A stretch of DNA of 39,294 bases from JAYPHU01 sp038127535 (lineage in GTDB: Bacteria; Pseudomonadota; Alphaproteobacteria; Rhodospirillales; UBA2165): the NCBI GenBank assembly GCA_038127535.1, contig JAYPHU010000032.1, forward strand, positions 1 through 39,294, given 5' to 3'. Under the pieces are notes generated by a model, which did not search any database, was not told where the DNA came from, and worked only from the letters and a program-made list of their open reading frames with translations. Positions 16,364-25,068 of the stretch are shown here, piece after piece (positions within the stretch are counted from its first letter, which is position 1; every line of letters starts with the position of its first letter). The translations under genes and the position numbers were made by a program.

Positions 16364-17109
16364 GTCGTGCAATGACATATGCGGCTATACATGGGAGGCC
16401 CCCTCCCTTGATCCACCGAATTCTTATGAAGCGCCGGCAGGCAATGTTCTCTGCATGCGCTTTTAGGCCTCTGCATACCCCGCGCCCCGTATGTGAAATA
16501 CGCGATGTCCACAGACAGGAGAGAAATAGTCAAAAGCCGAATATTTAATTTCCGCAAAAACCTGCAATTTCCGCAAGAACCTGCGGTTCGGCAAAGCCTC
16601 ACAGCCCACTCTAAATATCAAAAACAGTATTTCAAGAACTTTTTACTTCAACTAATTCTATTTATTTACTGTGCCTGTCTTTCAATTCGCGCTGGGCTTC
16701 ACTTTGATTTAAACCATTAAGTATTTAATTTTGCGCATATCGAATAAAAATAACACAAAATAAACGTTATATAATAAATACACACCTCAAATATGTGATT
16801 AAATGAATTATCCGGTTGATTCCCTTTTGCCGATAAACTCGCTTGAAACCGGGAAATTTTCCTGACCGGTACGGGGGCCGCTATTTCACACTTTTCCGGA
16901 GACTCCGCATTTGAGACTTGATCTTAGATTTATTCACATCTAGGCTACGGCTCAGGGAAATAGTAATATTTCGATTTATTAAATAAAAAACGAAATACTC
17001 GGCTTCACGGTCCAGCCATAATGGCGACATATTCGGACCATTAAAATTAGTAAACGCCGGTTAGCCGGCCGGAAAATCTAAGTTTTAAGAGTCTAGGAGG
17101 CACATAATA
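16364..17109. other. AT-rich divergent promoter region between shdr and sox operons
   Basis: This stretch has no convincing gene. From about 16500 it is much richer in A and T than the flanking genes and has frequent stops. It contains TGTGA-type half sites (ATGTGAAATA at 16491, TATGTGATT at 16792, TATTTCACA at 16882, TATTCACAT at 16931), a TAACACAAA element at 16751 followed by TTATATAATAAA at 16767, and an inverted repeat at 16967-16997. The + strand ends with AGGAGG (17095-17100) ahead of soxX. Promoters for both directions must lie here, but no -35/-10 pair is clear enough to fix. Confidence 0.6.
16967..16997. promoter_or_regulatory. Nested inverted repeat upstream of soxX
   Basis: TATTTCG (16967-16973) and CGAAATA (16991-16997) are exact inverted arms, and the interior holds TTTATT-A-AATAAA (16975-16987), another palindrome. 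It begins about 140 nt upstream of the soxX ATG. It may be an operator or a cruciform; AT-rich arms make chance more likely. Confidence 0.35.
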
Positions 17110-17601
17110 ATGACACTTAAACTATCTCGTATCGTCCTAACCGGTGTCCTTGCCGTTGGGGTTGCGCTGTCCTTCAGCGTTTCCGATAGCAAGGCGGCCG
17201 GCCATGGCAAAGCAATCGACCTCGGAAAAATGGCTGTCAACGACGGTTTGGCGAAGTCATTGACCGGTAAAGCGGGCGATCCCAAGAAGGGTTACGCCAC
17301 GGCGATCCACCGCAAGAAAGGCAACTGCTTGGCCTGCCACACCTTCCCCGCTAAGGGACAAGCGGACCACGGCAATATCGGCCCTGATCTGCGTGGAGTG
17401 GCAAGTCGTTATTCCGAAGCCGAACTTCGTCTCCGAATTGTAGATCCGAAAGTTGTCAACGAAGACACGATCATGCCGTCCTTCTACAAGACGGCTGGCC
17501 TACACCGTGTTCAGAAAAAATGGGCAGGCAAAACTATGCTCAGCGCACAGGAAGTCGAAGATATCGTCGCATACCTATTAACGCTGAAAGAAGAGAAATA
17601 A
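17110..17601 (+). CDS. soxX: SoxX, monohaem cytochrome c subunit of SoxAX
   Basis: The 163-residue precursor has a signal peptide (cut near SKAAG, residue 30) and one haem motif CLACH (C73, C76, H77); the distal methionine is probably M122 in TIMPSFY. With SoxA it forms the periplasmic SoxAX cytochrome, which oxidatively couples thiosulfate to the SoxY cysteine. A strong AGGAGG at 17095-17100 fixes the start. It opens the soxXYZA transcript, 26 nt before soxY. SoxB and a CcdA-like gene follow on the same strand. Confidence 0.93.
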   Translation: MTLKLSRIVLTGVLAVGVALSFSVSDSKAAGHGKAIDLGKMAVNDGLAKSLTGKAGDPKKGYATAIHRKKGNCLACHTFPAKGQADHGNIGPDLRGVASRYSEAELRLRIVDPKVVNEDTIMPSFYKTAGLHRVQKKWAGKTMLSAQEVEDIVAYLLTLKEEK

Positions 17602-17627
17602 TTCTCGACAGATTGGAGCTACAAACC

Positions 17628-18125
17628 ATGTCAAAAGTTATAGAAACCTCTGAGTTAAAGAAAGACGTATCCGTTGACCGTCGCGGCGCGCTTCGTTTGC
17701 TGGGCCTTGGCGCCGTTGCCGCTACAGCCGGCACCCTGGCGCCGATGCGGGCTTCCGCCACGCCGGAATCCGCCGGGCTGCTGATGGATAAGCTTAGCGG
17801 CAGCAAGTCCTACAAGTCCGGTAAGGTTACCCTGAAGACCCCGGCGATCGCCGAAAACGGCGCCACCGTTCCGGTGTCCGTCTCGGTCGACAGCCCGATG
17901 ACCGACGCCAACTATGTGAAGTCCATTCACCTGGCTGCGGACCAAAATCCGCGTCCGGAGGTTGCGTCTTTCCACTTCACCCCGGCTTCCGGTAAGGCCA
18001 AAGTGTCAACCCGGCTGCGCCTCTCCAAGTCGCAGAACATTATCGCGGTTGCGGTGATGAACGATGGCTCTGTCTACAAAGCTTCGAACCTGGTCAAAGT
18101 CACTATCGGCGGCTGCGGCGGCTAA
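17628..18125 (+). CDS. soxY: SoxY, sulfur-compound carrier subunit
   Basis: ATG 17628 gives 165 residues; the open frame runs further upstream over the soxX end but is not SoxY-like there, and TTGGAG precedes this ATG. A twin-arginine signal is present (RRGALRLLGLG, R18-R19), so the folded SoxYZ pair is probably exported by Tat. The protein ends in the diagnostic GGCGG motif, whose cysteine C163 carries the covalently bound sulfur intermediates. SoxZ follows after 23 nt, as usual. Confidence 0.95.
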   Translation: MSKVIETSELKKDVSVDRRGALRLLGLGAVAATAGTLAPMRASATPESAGLLMDKLSGSKSYKSGKVTLKTPAIAENGATVPVSVSVDSPMTDANYVKSIHLAADQNPRPEVASFHFTPASGKAKVSTRLRLSKSQNIIAVAVMNDGSVYKASNLVKVTIGGCGG

Positions 18126-18148
18126 TCGAGTAACGGAGATTATAGAAA

Positions 18149-18472
18149 ATGGCTAAGAAACCCAGAGTAAAAGTCCCGTCCTCCGCCAAGAAGGGCGACG
18201 TGATCGAGATCAAAACCCTGATCCCGCACAAAATGGAAACGGGCCAGCGGAAGGGCAAGGACGGAAAGCCGATCCCCCGCTTCATCATTAACAAGGTGGA
18301 AGTGACCTTCAACGGCAAGTCCGTAATCACCGCCGATCTTCATCCGGCGATCGCCGCTAATCCGTACTTCTCGTTCCATGCGCGGGTCACGGAAAGCGGC
18401 ACCTTTAATTTCACCTGGACCGATGACAAGGGTGGTAAAGTAACTACCAGCAAGAAGATCAACGTGTCTTAA
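18149..18472 (+). CDS. soxZ: SoxZ, partner subunit of SoxY
   Basis: The 107-residue protein has the SoxZ sequence pattern: N-terminal PRVKVPSSAKKGDVIEIKTL, then IPHKMETGQRKG and a C-terminal FNFTWTDDKGG beta strand. It has no signal peptide and is expected to be co-exported with SoxY through the Tat pathway. It contains no cysteine, as expected of a structural partner. It lies between soxY and soxA with gaps of 23 and 30 nt. Confidence 0.95.
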   Translation: MAKKPRVKVPSSAKKGDVIEIKTLIPHKMETGQRKGKDGKPIPRFIINKVEVTFNGKSVITADLHPAIAANPYFSFHARVTESGTFNFTWTDDKGGKVTTSKKINVS

Positions 18473-18502
18473 GGCACTGCAGATGAAACAAGGAGTGTAA
18501 AT

Positions 18503-19333
18503 ATGAAGTATCGTATTTTAGCAAGCTGCGCTGCCCTTTTGGGTCTTGCCGTATCCACAATGGGCTCAGCACTGGCGCAAGACACCGAAGCTGATCGTCG
18601 GGCGAAGGATCCGCGTAATAAAAACTATATTGTGGGTGAAAAAAAGAGTGGTTACGTTTTCATGACCGCGCTCACTCGAGATATGCAAGACGATGACTTT
18701 GCTAATCCAGCGTTCACTGTTGTGGATGTAGGGCAAGAACAATGGAACAAAGTCAATGGCAAAGCAGGAAAGTCCTGTGCTTCCTGCCACAACGATATTG
18801 CTTCAATGAAAGGCGTTGCCAATAAATACCCACAGTATGACTCTTCGCAAGACAGAATGATCTCACTCCAACATCTGATCAATAGGCACCTAGAGAAAGA
18901 TATGGGTGCGAAGCCGTGGAAGTGGGAGTCCACTCAAATGCTGGGAATGGTCGCTCTCATCAAATCCCAATCTCGAGGAATGCCTGTGAATGTCCGGCTC
19001 GATGGGCCGGCTAAGAAATTCTTTGAAAAAGGGAGAGATTTTTACAATCAGCGTCGTGGTCAGATGGATATGTCATGCGCACATTGTCATGATGACAATT
19101 ACGGCAATATGGCGCGCTCAAATGTATTAAGTCAGGGACAGATGAATGGTTTTCCGACCTACCGTTTCAAGTGGCAAGGGGTTGGTTCATTGCACCGTCG
19201 TTTCATAGGATGTAATAAAAATATTCGAGCAACTCCTTACAAGCGCGGTTCCGAGGAGTACACGAACCTCGAACTCTACATGCAGTGGCGCTCGAGCGGT
19301 CTGAAGTGGGAATCTCCTTCGGTACGTAACTAA
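18503..19333 (+). CDS. soxA: SoxA, dihaem cytochrome c with active-site cysteine
   Basis: This 276-residue precursor has a signal peptide ending near ALAQD (residue 26) and two haem motifs, C92-x2-CH96 and C192-x2-CH196, so it is the dihaem form of SoxA. C237 in RRFIGCNKNIRATPY is the conserved cysteine that ligates the active haem and carries a persulfide. AAGGAG precedes the ATG. Base composition is visibly lower in GC than in the adjacent soxY, soxZ and soxB (a sample 60-nt stretch near 18700 is about 47 percent GC), which is odd inside one operon. A terminator follows 15 nt after the stop. Confidence 0.94.
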   Translation: MKYRILASCAALLGLAVSTMGSALAQDTEADRRAKDPRNKNYIVGEKKSGYVFMTALTRDMQDDDFANPAFTVVDVGQEQWNKVNGKAGKSCASCHNDIASMKGVANKYPQYDSSQDRMISLQHLINRHLEKDMGAKPWKWESTQMLGMVALIKSQSRGMPVNVRLDGPAKKFFEKGRDFYNQRRGQMDMSCAHCHDDNYGNMARSNVLSQGQMNGFPTYRFKWQGVGSLHRRFIGCNKNIRATPYKRGSEEYTNLELYMQWRSSGLKWESPSVRN

Positions 19334-19342
19334 AGTTCGGAC

Positions 19343-19380
19343 AAAAAGGGCGGTAGCAGTTTCATGTTACCGCCTTTTTT
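19343..19380 (+). terminator. Intrinsic terminator after soxA
   Basis: GGCGGTA (19349-19355) pairs with TACCGCC (19368-19374) around a 12-nt loop, followed by six T and preceded by AAAAA. It separates soxXYZA from soxB, so soxB either has its own promoter or depends on readthrough. Confidence 0.85.
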
Positions 19381-19438
19381 GCGCCTACATTTTGAATGCA
19401 AATAATCTGTCGCCAACCCGAATTATAAGATTTGAGCC

Positions 19439-21124
19439 ATGCTAACTCGTCGAGATTTTTTACAGGTATCTGCAGCTACTGCCGCTCTGCTGGGCGGGGG
19501 CAAAATGGCGTCCGCCGCCAGCCACCAAGCCATCAGCCAGGACAAGCTGCTGGAGTTTGAGCCCAAGGGTCAGGTCACCCTGCTCAACTTCACCGATTGT
19601 CATGCGCAATTGGTGCCGCTGTATTTCCGGGAACCCTCGGTCAATTTGGGCGTCGGCGATGTGAAAGGCCTGCCGCCCCACCTGACCGGCAAGGAAATCC
19701 TGCAGAAATTCGGCTTGAAGGCCGGCACGCCGGAAGCCTATGCATTTTCCAGCGAAGACTTTGTCGAGCTGTCCAAGACCTATGGCCGGATCGGCGGCTT
19801 CGCCCACATGGCGACGCTGATCAACGCTATCAAGGCGGAACGGCCCGGCAAGACCCTGCTGGTCGACTGCGGCGACACCTGGCAGGGCTCATACACCGCA
19901 CTGAAGACTCGCGGCAAAGATATGGTCGATTTCATGAACGCGCTGGGCGTGGACGTGATGACCGGCCACTGGGAATTCACCTATGGCGCCGAACGCGTCA
20001 AGGAGCTGCTGGAGAAAGTCAAATTTCCGTTCGTCGCCGGCAACGTGGTCGACACGGAATGGGAAGAACCGGTGTTTGATGACCATGCCTATTTCGAGCG
20101 CGGCGGCGTCAAAATCGGCGTGATCGGCCAGGCGTTCCCCTATACCCCAATCGCCAACCCACGTCACCTGATCCCTACCTGGTCCTTCGGCATCCGCGAG
20201 GAGAAAATCCGCGAAAGCGTCAAAAAGGTTCGGGACGGCGGCGCCGAACTGGTCGTGCTGGCCAGCCATAACGGCTTCGACGTGGACCGCAAGCTGGCCT
20301 CCCGGGTCGACGGCATCGATGTCATCCTGACCGGTCACACCCACGACGCGGTGCCGGGTATTGTTCGGGTCAAAGACACACTGCTGGTGGCCACCGGGTC
20401 CCACGGCAAGTTCCTGGGCCGGCTGGACGTCGAGGTTAAGAACAAGAAGATTTCTGACTTCAGCTACCGGCTGATCCCGGTCCTGTCCGACGCCATTGCG
20501 CCGGATAAAAACATCTCCGGGGTGATCGACAAAATCCGCGCACCCCACAAGGCGGAGGTGGAGAAAGTCCTCGGCCGGACGGAATCCCTTCTCTATCGCC
20601 GGGGTAATTTCAACGGCACGTTCGATGATCTGATCTGCAATGCCATTATGGAAGAGCGGGATGTGGACATCGCACTGTCGCCGGGCTTCCGCTGGGGCGC
20701 CTCGCTGCTGCCCGGTCAGGATATCCGGGTCGAGGAAGTGTATTCCCAGACGGCCATCACCTATCCGAAAACCTACCGGCTGGAGTTCACCGGGCAGCAG
20801 CTCAAGGACATTCTGGAAGACGTGGCCGACAACTTGTTCAATCCCGATCCCTACTTCCAGCAGGGCGGCGATATGGTCCGGGTTGGCGGCATGGGCTACC
20901 GGATCGAGGTCAACGAAAAGATTGGCTCACGAATTTCTGAAATGACATTGCTGACATCGGGTGAGAAAATTGACGCTAGCAAGAAATATACTGTCGGCGG
21001 CTGGGCTTCGGTCAATCCGGCGACAGAAGGTCCGCCCGTCTACGACCTTGTAAGCAATTATATCTCGCGGAAGAAAAGCGTCACCGTTCCGCCGAATAAT
21101 TCGATCAAGGTCGTCGCGAATTAA
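19439..21124 (+). CDS. soxB: SoxB, dimanganese thiosulfohydrolase
   Basis: The 561-residue protein has a Tat signal (R4-R5-DFLQ) and the metallophosphatase-like core of SoxB: D53 and H55 in LNFTDCHAQL, a DCGDTWQG segment near 143, the SoxB-typical GHWEF near 175 and GHTHD near 302, followed by the 5'-nucleotidase-type C-terminal domain. SoxB hydrolyses sulfate from SoxY-bound sulfonate intermediates. It sits 58 nt beyond the terminator that follows soxA and 23 nt before the CcdA-like gene. The sequence supports periplasmic export and an active enzyme. Confidence 0.95.
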   Translation: MLTRRDFLQVSAATAALLGGGKMASAASHQAISQDKLLEFEPKGQVTLLNFTDCHAQLVPLYFREPSVNLGVGDVKGLPPHLTGKEILQKFGLKAGTPEAYAFSSEDFVELSKTYGRIGGFAHMATLINAIKAERPGKTLLVDCGDTWQGSYTALKTRGKDMVDFMNALGVDVMTGHWEFTYGAERVKELLEKVKFPFVAGNVVDTEWEEPVFDDHAYFERGGVKIGVIGQAFPYTPIANPRHLIPTWSFGIREEKIRESVKKVRDGGAELVVLASHNGFDVDRKLASRVDGIDVILTGHTHDAVPGIVRVKDTLLVATGSHGKFLGRLDVEVKNKKISDFSYRLIPVLSDAIAPDKNISGVIDKIRAPHKAEVEKVLGRTESLLYRRGNFNGTFDDLICNAIMEERDVDIALSPGFRWGASLLPGQDIRVEEVYSQTAITYPKTYRLEFTGQQLKDILEDVADNLFNPDPYFQQGGDMVRVGGMGYRIEVNEKIGSRISEMTLLTSGEKIDASKKYTVGGWASVNPATEGPPVYDLVSNYISRKKSVTVPPNNSIKVVAN

Positions 21125-21147
21125 ATTTTAACCGGAGTGATCCGCCC

Positions 21148-21888
21148 GTGATGATGGAAGTCACCTATGCCGGCGTTTTTGTCGCCGGACTTCTAAGTTT
21201 CGCGTCCCCCTGCGTGCTGCCGCTGATCCCCGCCTATATCAGCTTTTTAGGCGGGGCTTCGCTTAAGCAACTCACTGAAGAGGGCGGCGTCGACGACGCC
21301 ACGGCCAGGCGGGTCTTCTATGCGGCCATCGCTTTCGTGCTGGGGTTCGCCACCGTCTTTATCGCGCTCGGTGCCACCGCGACCGTGATCAGCAACGTGC
21401 TCGCCCAGAACACGCTCATCCTGGGCCGCATCGCTGGCGTGATCATTGTCATTTTCGGGCTCCACTATATGAGGCTGTTTAAGATCGGCTTCCTGAACTT
21501 CGAGAAGCGCTTTCATCTAGAAAACAAGCCCGCCGGCCTGATCGGTTCTTACATTTTGGGCCTGGCCTTTGCCTTCGGTTGGACCCCCTGTGTCGGCCCG
21601 ATCCTGGCGTCGGTGCTGATGGTGGCCGCCTCCGGCGACAGCGTCGGCTACGGCATTTCGCTGTTAAGCGTCTATGCGGCGGGGATCGGCATTCCGTTCC
21701 TGATCGCGGCGTTTGCGGTGAAGCCATTCATGGCCTTTATGACCCGGTTCCGCCGCCACATGCACAAGGTGGAGATTTCGGTCGGCCTGCTTTTGGTGGT
21801 CACCGGCATTGTGATCTTTACCGGCGACATCAACCAGATCGCTAACTGGTTGTTGGAAACCTTCCCGGTCTTCTCGAAAGTCGGCTAA
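21148..21888 (+). CDS. soxV: CcdA/DsbD-like (SoxV-like) thiol electron transporter
   Basis: The product is 246 residues, with six predicted membrane segments and the CcdA pattern: FASPCVLPLIPAYISFLGG near residue 16 and GWTPCVGPIL near 146, each carrying one of the two redox cysteines. Such proteins move electrons from cytoplasmic thioredoxin to periplasmic thiol proteins; SoxV does this for SoxW in sox loci. The neighbouring SoxW-like gene lies convergently, 12 nt away. The start is uncertain: GTG 21148, ATG 21151 and ATG 21154 are all in frame, with CGGAGTGA at 21133. It likely forms one unit with soxB. Confidence 0.88.
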   Translation: MMMEVTYAGVFVAGLLSFASPCVLPLIPAYISFLGGASLKQLTEEGGVDDATARRVFYAAIAFVLGFATVFIALGATATVISNVLAQNTLILGRIAGVIIVIFGLHYMRLFKIGFLNFEKRFHLENKPAGLIGSYILGLAFAFGWTPCVGPILASVLMVAASGDSVGYGISLLSVYAAGIGIPFLIAAFAVKPFMAFMTRFRRHMHKVEISVGLLLVVTGIVIFTGDINQIANWLLETFPVFSKVG

Positions 21889-21900
21889 GATCGCCGGCGT

Positions 21901-22563
21901 TTAGTCCAGCTTCAGCTTAAAGTCGTCCGACCAGAGCAGGGTGTTGATGTCGATGCCGTGCTCCCGCATCTTGTCGCCTTCGGCGATCAGCCAGCGCTGG
22001 AACTCAGGTTCGGTCTTGTAGCCGCCGTCCTTCACATACTTATGCAGCATGGTGAAGTGGAAGGGTTTGAAGTACCCCGGCACCCGCATCACGTCCTGCT
22101 TGTTGCCCGGCTCTTTGGTGATTGCCTTAGGATCACCCGAGAAGAACATCATGGTCGGGGTGAAGCGAATGCCCCATTTCCGGGCGATGTCTTTTTCCTT
22201 GGCGGTCTGACCGTCGAAGTCGGTCACTTCCTTGTCGCCCCACAGGTTGAGCTGGACAACGTTGAAGTGCTTCTTGATATAGTTTGTCACCGCGGGGATG
22301 CGGTAGTTCACCTCGTGGGTGCGTTTGCAGTAAGGGCAGCCCCGTTGTTCCCACACGACCATGTAATGTTTCTTTTCACCCGCCGCTTCCTTTTGGTCTT
22401 CGCGGAGGTCGAGGAAACTCTCCAGGAACCAGGATTGCTTATAGAGCCCATCCTCGCCCCGTTCCGGTGCGGGCAGTTTATTGTCCGCGGCCATTGCGGC
22501 AGCGCTCGACAGCGCCAGGGCAGCAGAGAAAGTGATTGCGGCAATAAAACGTGAAAACTTCAT
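21901..22563 (-). CDS. soxW: SoxW-like periplasmic thioredoxin (copy 1)
   Basis: This 220-residue precursor has a signal peptide ending near AMAAD (residue 26) and a thioredoxin-like CPYC pair (C76, C79) in WEQRGCPYCKR, followed by VVQLNLWG and a cis-proline-type FTPTMMFF segment. It belongs to a SoxW-like family with two relatives in the window (34836 and 38552), all sharing W-E/I-EQ-x-GC-x-x-C and V-x-Q-x-x-x-WG. Its likely electron donor is the CcdA-like protein encoded next to it. A 102-nt gap separates it from the fccB stop upstream, so it could be the last gene of that operon or have its own promoter. Confidence 0.87.
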   Translation of the reverse strand: MKFSRFIAAITFSAALALSSAAAMAADNKLPAPERGEDGLYKQSWFLESFLDLREDQKEAAGEKKHYMVVWEQRGCPYCKRTHEVNYRIPAVTNYIKKHFNVVQLNLWGDKEVTDFDGQTAKEKDIARKWGIRFTPTMMFFSGDPKAITKEPGNKQDVMRVPGYFKPFHFTMLHKYVKDGGYKTEPEFQRWLIAEGDKMREHGIDINTLLWSDDFKLKLD

Positions 22564-22665
22564 GGTCTCGCCCTCGTGGTCCCTGTTGGTGAACCTCTAA
22601 TTTGTCATCATTCTATTATACACAAAAACAACGCAAATCGTAACAGATGATGCTTCAAATTTTTG

Positions 22666-23973
22666 TCAGGAAAACAGGACCTTAAACTGCTTGTCACCCC
22701 AGCCCAGGTTTTGGGCGCCCAGGTACGCCGAGCGGGCGTTGTGAGTCTTGGAGTTCTCTGTGAAGGCCCACTGTTTGGTCGCCGGGTCGAACCGGTAGAA
22801 CGACTCCGAGAGAATAGAGGCCTTTCCGACGGGATCGACCATGGAATAGCACACCGATTCCGGCGTCACCCAGGCGGCCGGCGGTTTTCCGGCCAGCCTG
22901 GCGGCAATCACCTTGGCCACATGCAGACCCTCCGTCATGGCGACGCTGGCGCTCTTGGAGAACGGCATGGGACGGCAATCGCCCGCCACATAGACCCGCT
23001 CATCACCGATAACATTGTAATTGAAGGGATCGATATTCGCCTCTTTCTGCGGGTTATCCGGCTGCATCATGCCGAACCTTTCGATAATTTTGGCGGCGCG
23101 GGTCCGGGGGTATGGCGCGGCGTCGGCAAACTCGATCTCGTCGAAATCGGTCGTGATGGTTTTCTTGACCGGATCGACGCCCTCAACGACGGTCGAGGTC
23201 ATGTATTCCAGATGATCTCCATAGAGGTCATTGAACGCTGCAACGAACCCCTCGCCGTTCACCGCCGGCGTTTCTCTCGGATCGATCAGCACCACCTTGC
23301 CGGCGATCTTATTTTTCTTGAAGTGATAGGCGATGACACAGGCCCGCTCGTAGGGCGAGGCCGCGCATCGGTAAATGCCCGGCGGTGCGGTAAGGACGAA
23401 CAGGCCTTTCTTGAAGTTCTGGATTTTGTACTTGAGGGCTACATGTTCGGCGCTGGACACAAAGGCCGCCGGATAGCGGGTGCGCAGTAGGCGTTCCTGC
23501 TCCGCGTCCTTCACCCCCATGGAGGCGTAGTTGTAATCAACCCCCGGCGCGAGGACGAGTATGTCGTAGTCCAGATAACCCTTGTCGGTCATCACCCGGC
23601 GCTTTTCCCGGTCCAGATCAACCACCGAAGCATTGAAATAGACGTAACCGCCGTTCTTGGCCCCTTCGACGAAGCTGTGGGTCAGGCTTTCCAGAGTGAC
23701 GAGGTCAATCAGGAACAGGTTGCTGAGGGGATGGGAGACAAAGGCCTCCCGCCGCTCCACCATGATCACCTGAGTATTCGGCGATTGTTTCTTCAGCTCC
23801 TTACAGATGCTGAGCCCGGCCCAGCCGCCGCCCACCACAACCGCGCGAGGGCCGTTTGCCGCCGGTAGGTCGGCTGAGCGGTTCGTCTGAGCAGAAGCAA
23901 TTCTCGGAAGAGCCGCAACCAGAGCAGCAGCGCCGGCAAACTTTCCCAGTTCCCGGCGGCTGAGATCGGTCAT
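22666..23973 (-). CDS. fccB: FccB/SoxF-like sulfide dehydrogenase flavoprotein
   Basis: The 435-residue precursor has a Tat signal (SRREL, R6-R7), an FAD Rossmann GGGWAGL (48-54) and the redox cysteine context of flavocytochrome c sulfide dehydrogenase: C203 in YRCAASPYER and C375 in SVCYSM, 60 residues from the C-terminus as in FccB. These two would form the active disulfide that attacks sulfide. The usual cytochrome partner (FccA or SoxE) is not encoded nearby. The start overlaps the lipoate ligase stop by ATGA. It may oxidise sulfide, or serve as SoxF to reactivate the Sox system. Confidence 0.9.
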   Translation of the reverse strand: MTDLSRRELGKFAGAAALVAALPRIASAQTNRSADLPAANGPRAVVVGGGWAGLSICKELKKQSPNTQVIMVERREAFVSHPLSNLFLIDLVTLESLTHSFVEGAKNGGYVYFNASVVDLDREKRRVMTDKGYLDYDILVLAPGVDYNYASMGVKDAEQERLLRTRYPAAFVSSAEHVALKYKIQNFKKGLFVLTAPPGIYRCAASPYERACVIAYHFKKNKIAGKVVLIDPRETPAVNGEGFVAAFNDLYGDHLEYMTSTVVEGVDPVKKTITTDFDEIEFADAAPYPRTRAAKIIERFGMMQPDNPQKEANIDPFNYNVIGDERVYVAGDCRPMPFSKSASVAMTEGLHVAKVIAARLAGKPPAAWVTPESVCYSMVDPVGKASILSESFYRFDPATKQWAFTENSKTHNARSAYLGAQNLGWGDKQFKVLFS

Positions 23974-25034
23974 GACTGGGCGGCGTCCAGGATGACTTGC
24001 TGGAAGTCGGCGGGCTGAATGGTCAGCAGGCCGACATCGGCCTTCTCGAAGAACTCTTGCACGGACGCTTCCAGATCACCAACCAGGGTGCCCCGTAAAT
24101 GGGCCTCCAAGTCCAGGATCGTGCGCGGCGGGGTAACAAAGAAATCACCGGTCACCAGCACTTCGCGGATGCGGTCGTTGTGCGGCCCTTCCAGGCGCAG
24201 GAAAGCTTTCACCGTGCCGCCCGGTCCGGTGTGACTCGCTTCCTTCACATTGTCACCGGCGCCGGGGTTATCGATCTCGGCGACGAAATCGTCGGTGCCG
24301 ATTTCCTCTTCGTACAACTCCTTGGCCAGCTTCTCTTCCCTCCCGGTGGCCTCGCCCCATTCGGTCTCGATCCCTAGATGCTCAGCAAAGCCGACCAGCA
24401 TATGCTCCTTGATCTCGTCCTTGGAGGGTACGTTGCCGTCCAGCAGTTCGTGCAATGTCACCACCCGTTGTTCGGCCGACGCCAAATCCCGCTTGGCGAG
24501 CTTCTGCGCCGGAATTTTCAGCGCGGCGACCATGTCCGCTGGGTTCATCTCGATCAGCAGGGTACCCTGATAGAACAGCGTGTCACCGTCAAAGAACCCC
24601 CCGGTGCCGCAAAGCTTGCGGCCGTCCACCTCGATATCGTTGCGGGGCCGGTACTTGGCGTTGATGCCGAGCCGGCTGAGACCCGCAGCGGCGGCCTCGC
24701 AGATGGCTTTGGTCAATTCAGGCAGAGTCGAAATGGAGAGCGATTGGCGATGGAAGGCAAGCTCCCAGCCGATCTGACCCTCATCGAAATAGATGGCGCC
24801 GCCGCCGGTGATGCGTCGCACCACGCCGACATCATTATCCCGGCAGTAGTCCAGTTGCACTTCCTCGCTCAGCGCCTGATGGCGGCCGATCAGCGCGGTC
24901 TTGGGGAAATGCAAAAACCGGATCGTATCCGGGACATCGCCGGCCTGATGGGCCTCGATCATCGCCTGATCAAAAGCGATATTGGCGCGGCCTTCCCTGA
25001 GGCCCGTGTCGATGACGCGAAACTTGGGTGCCAT
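23970..25034 (-). CDS. slplAB: sLpl(AB), fused lipoate:protein ligase for LbpA
   Basis: This 354-residue protein has the LplA catalytic pattern: RRITGGGAIYF (73-83), RNDIEVDGRKLCGTGG (131-146) with the lysine K140 that contacts lipoyl-AMP, and YQGTLLIEMNP. The last 100 residues or so match the position of the separate LplB accessory domain, so the two are fused, as in sLpl(AB) of sHdr-containing bacteria. It would load octanoate or lipoate onto LbpA. The ribosome site GGGAGGAGGG lies upstream, in the 34-nt gap after the radical SAM gene. Confidence 0.9.
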   Translation of the reverse strand: MAPKFRVIDTGLREGRANIAFDQAMIEAHQAGDVPDTIRFLHFPKTALIGRHQALSEEVQLDYCRDNDVGVVRRITGGGAIYFDEGQIGWELAFHRQSLSISTLPELTKAICEAAAAGLSRLGINAKYRPRNDIEVDGRKLCGTGGFFDGDTLFYQGTLLIEMNPADMVAALKIPAQKLAKRDLASAEQRVVTLHELLDGNVPSKDEIKEHMLVGFAEHLGIETEWGEATGREEKLAKELYEEEIGTDDFVAEIDNPGAGDNVKEASHTGPGGTVKAFLRLEGPHNDRIREVLVTGDFFVTPPRTILDLEAHLRGTLVGDLEASVQEFFEKADVGLLTIQPADFQQVILDAAQS

Positions 25035-25068
25035 ATGACCCTCCTCCCTACTCTTATTACGCCTCAGC

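Noticed and set aside
16493..16720. A 75-codon frame in the AT-rich region before soxX, plus an opposing 80-codon frame at 16360-16602.
   Set aside because: No ribosome site, no motif, unusual composition, and the region has features of a promoter.
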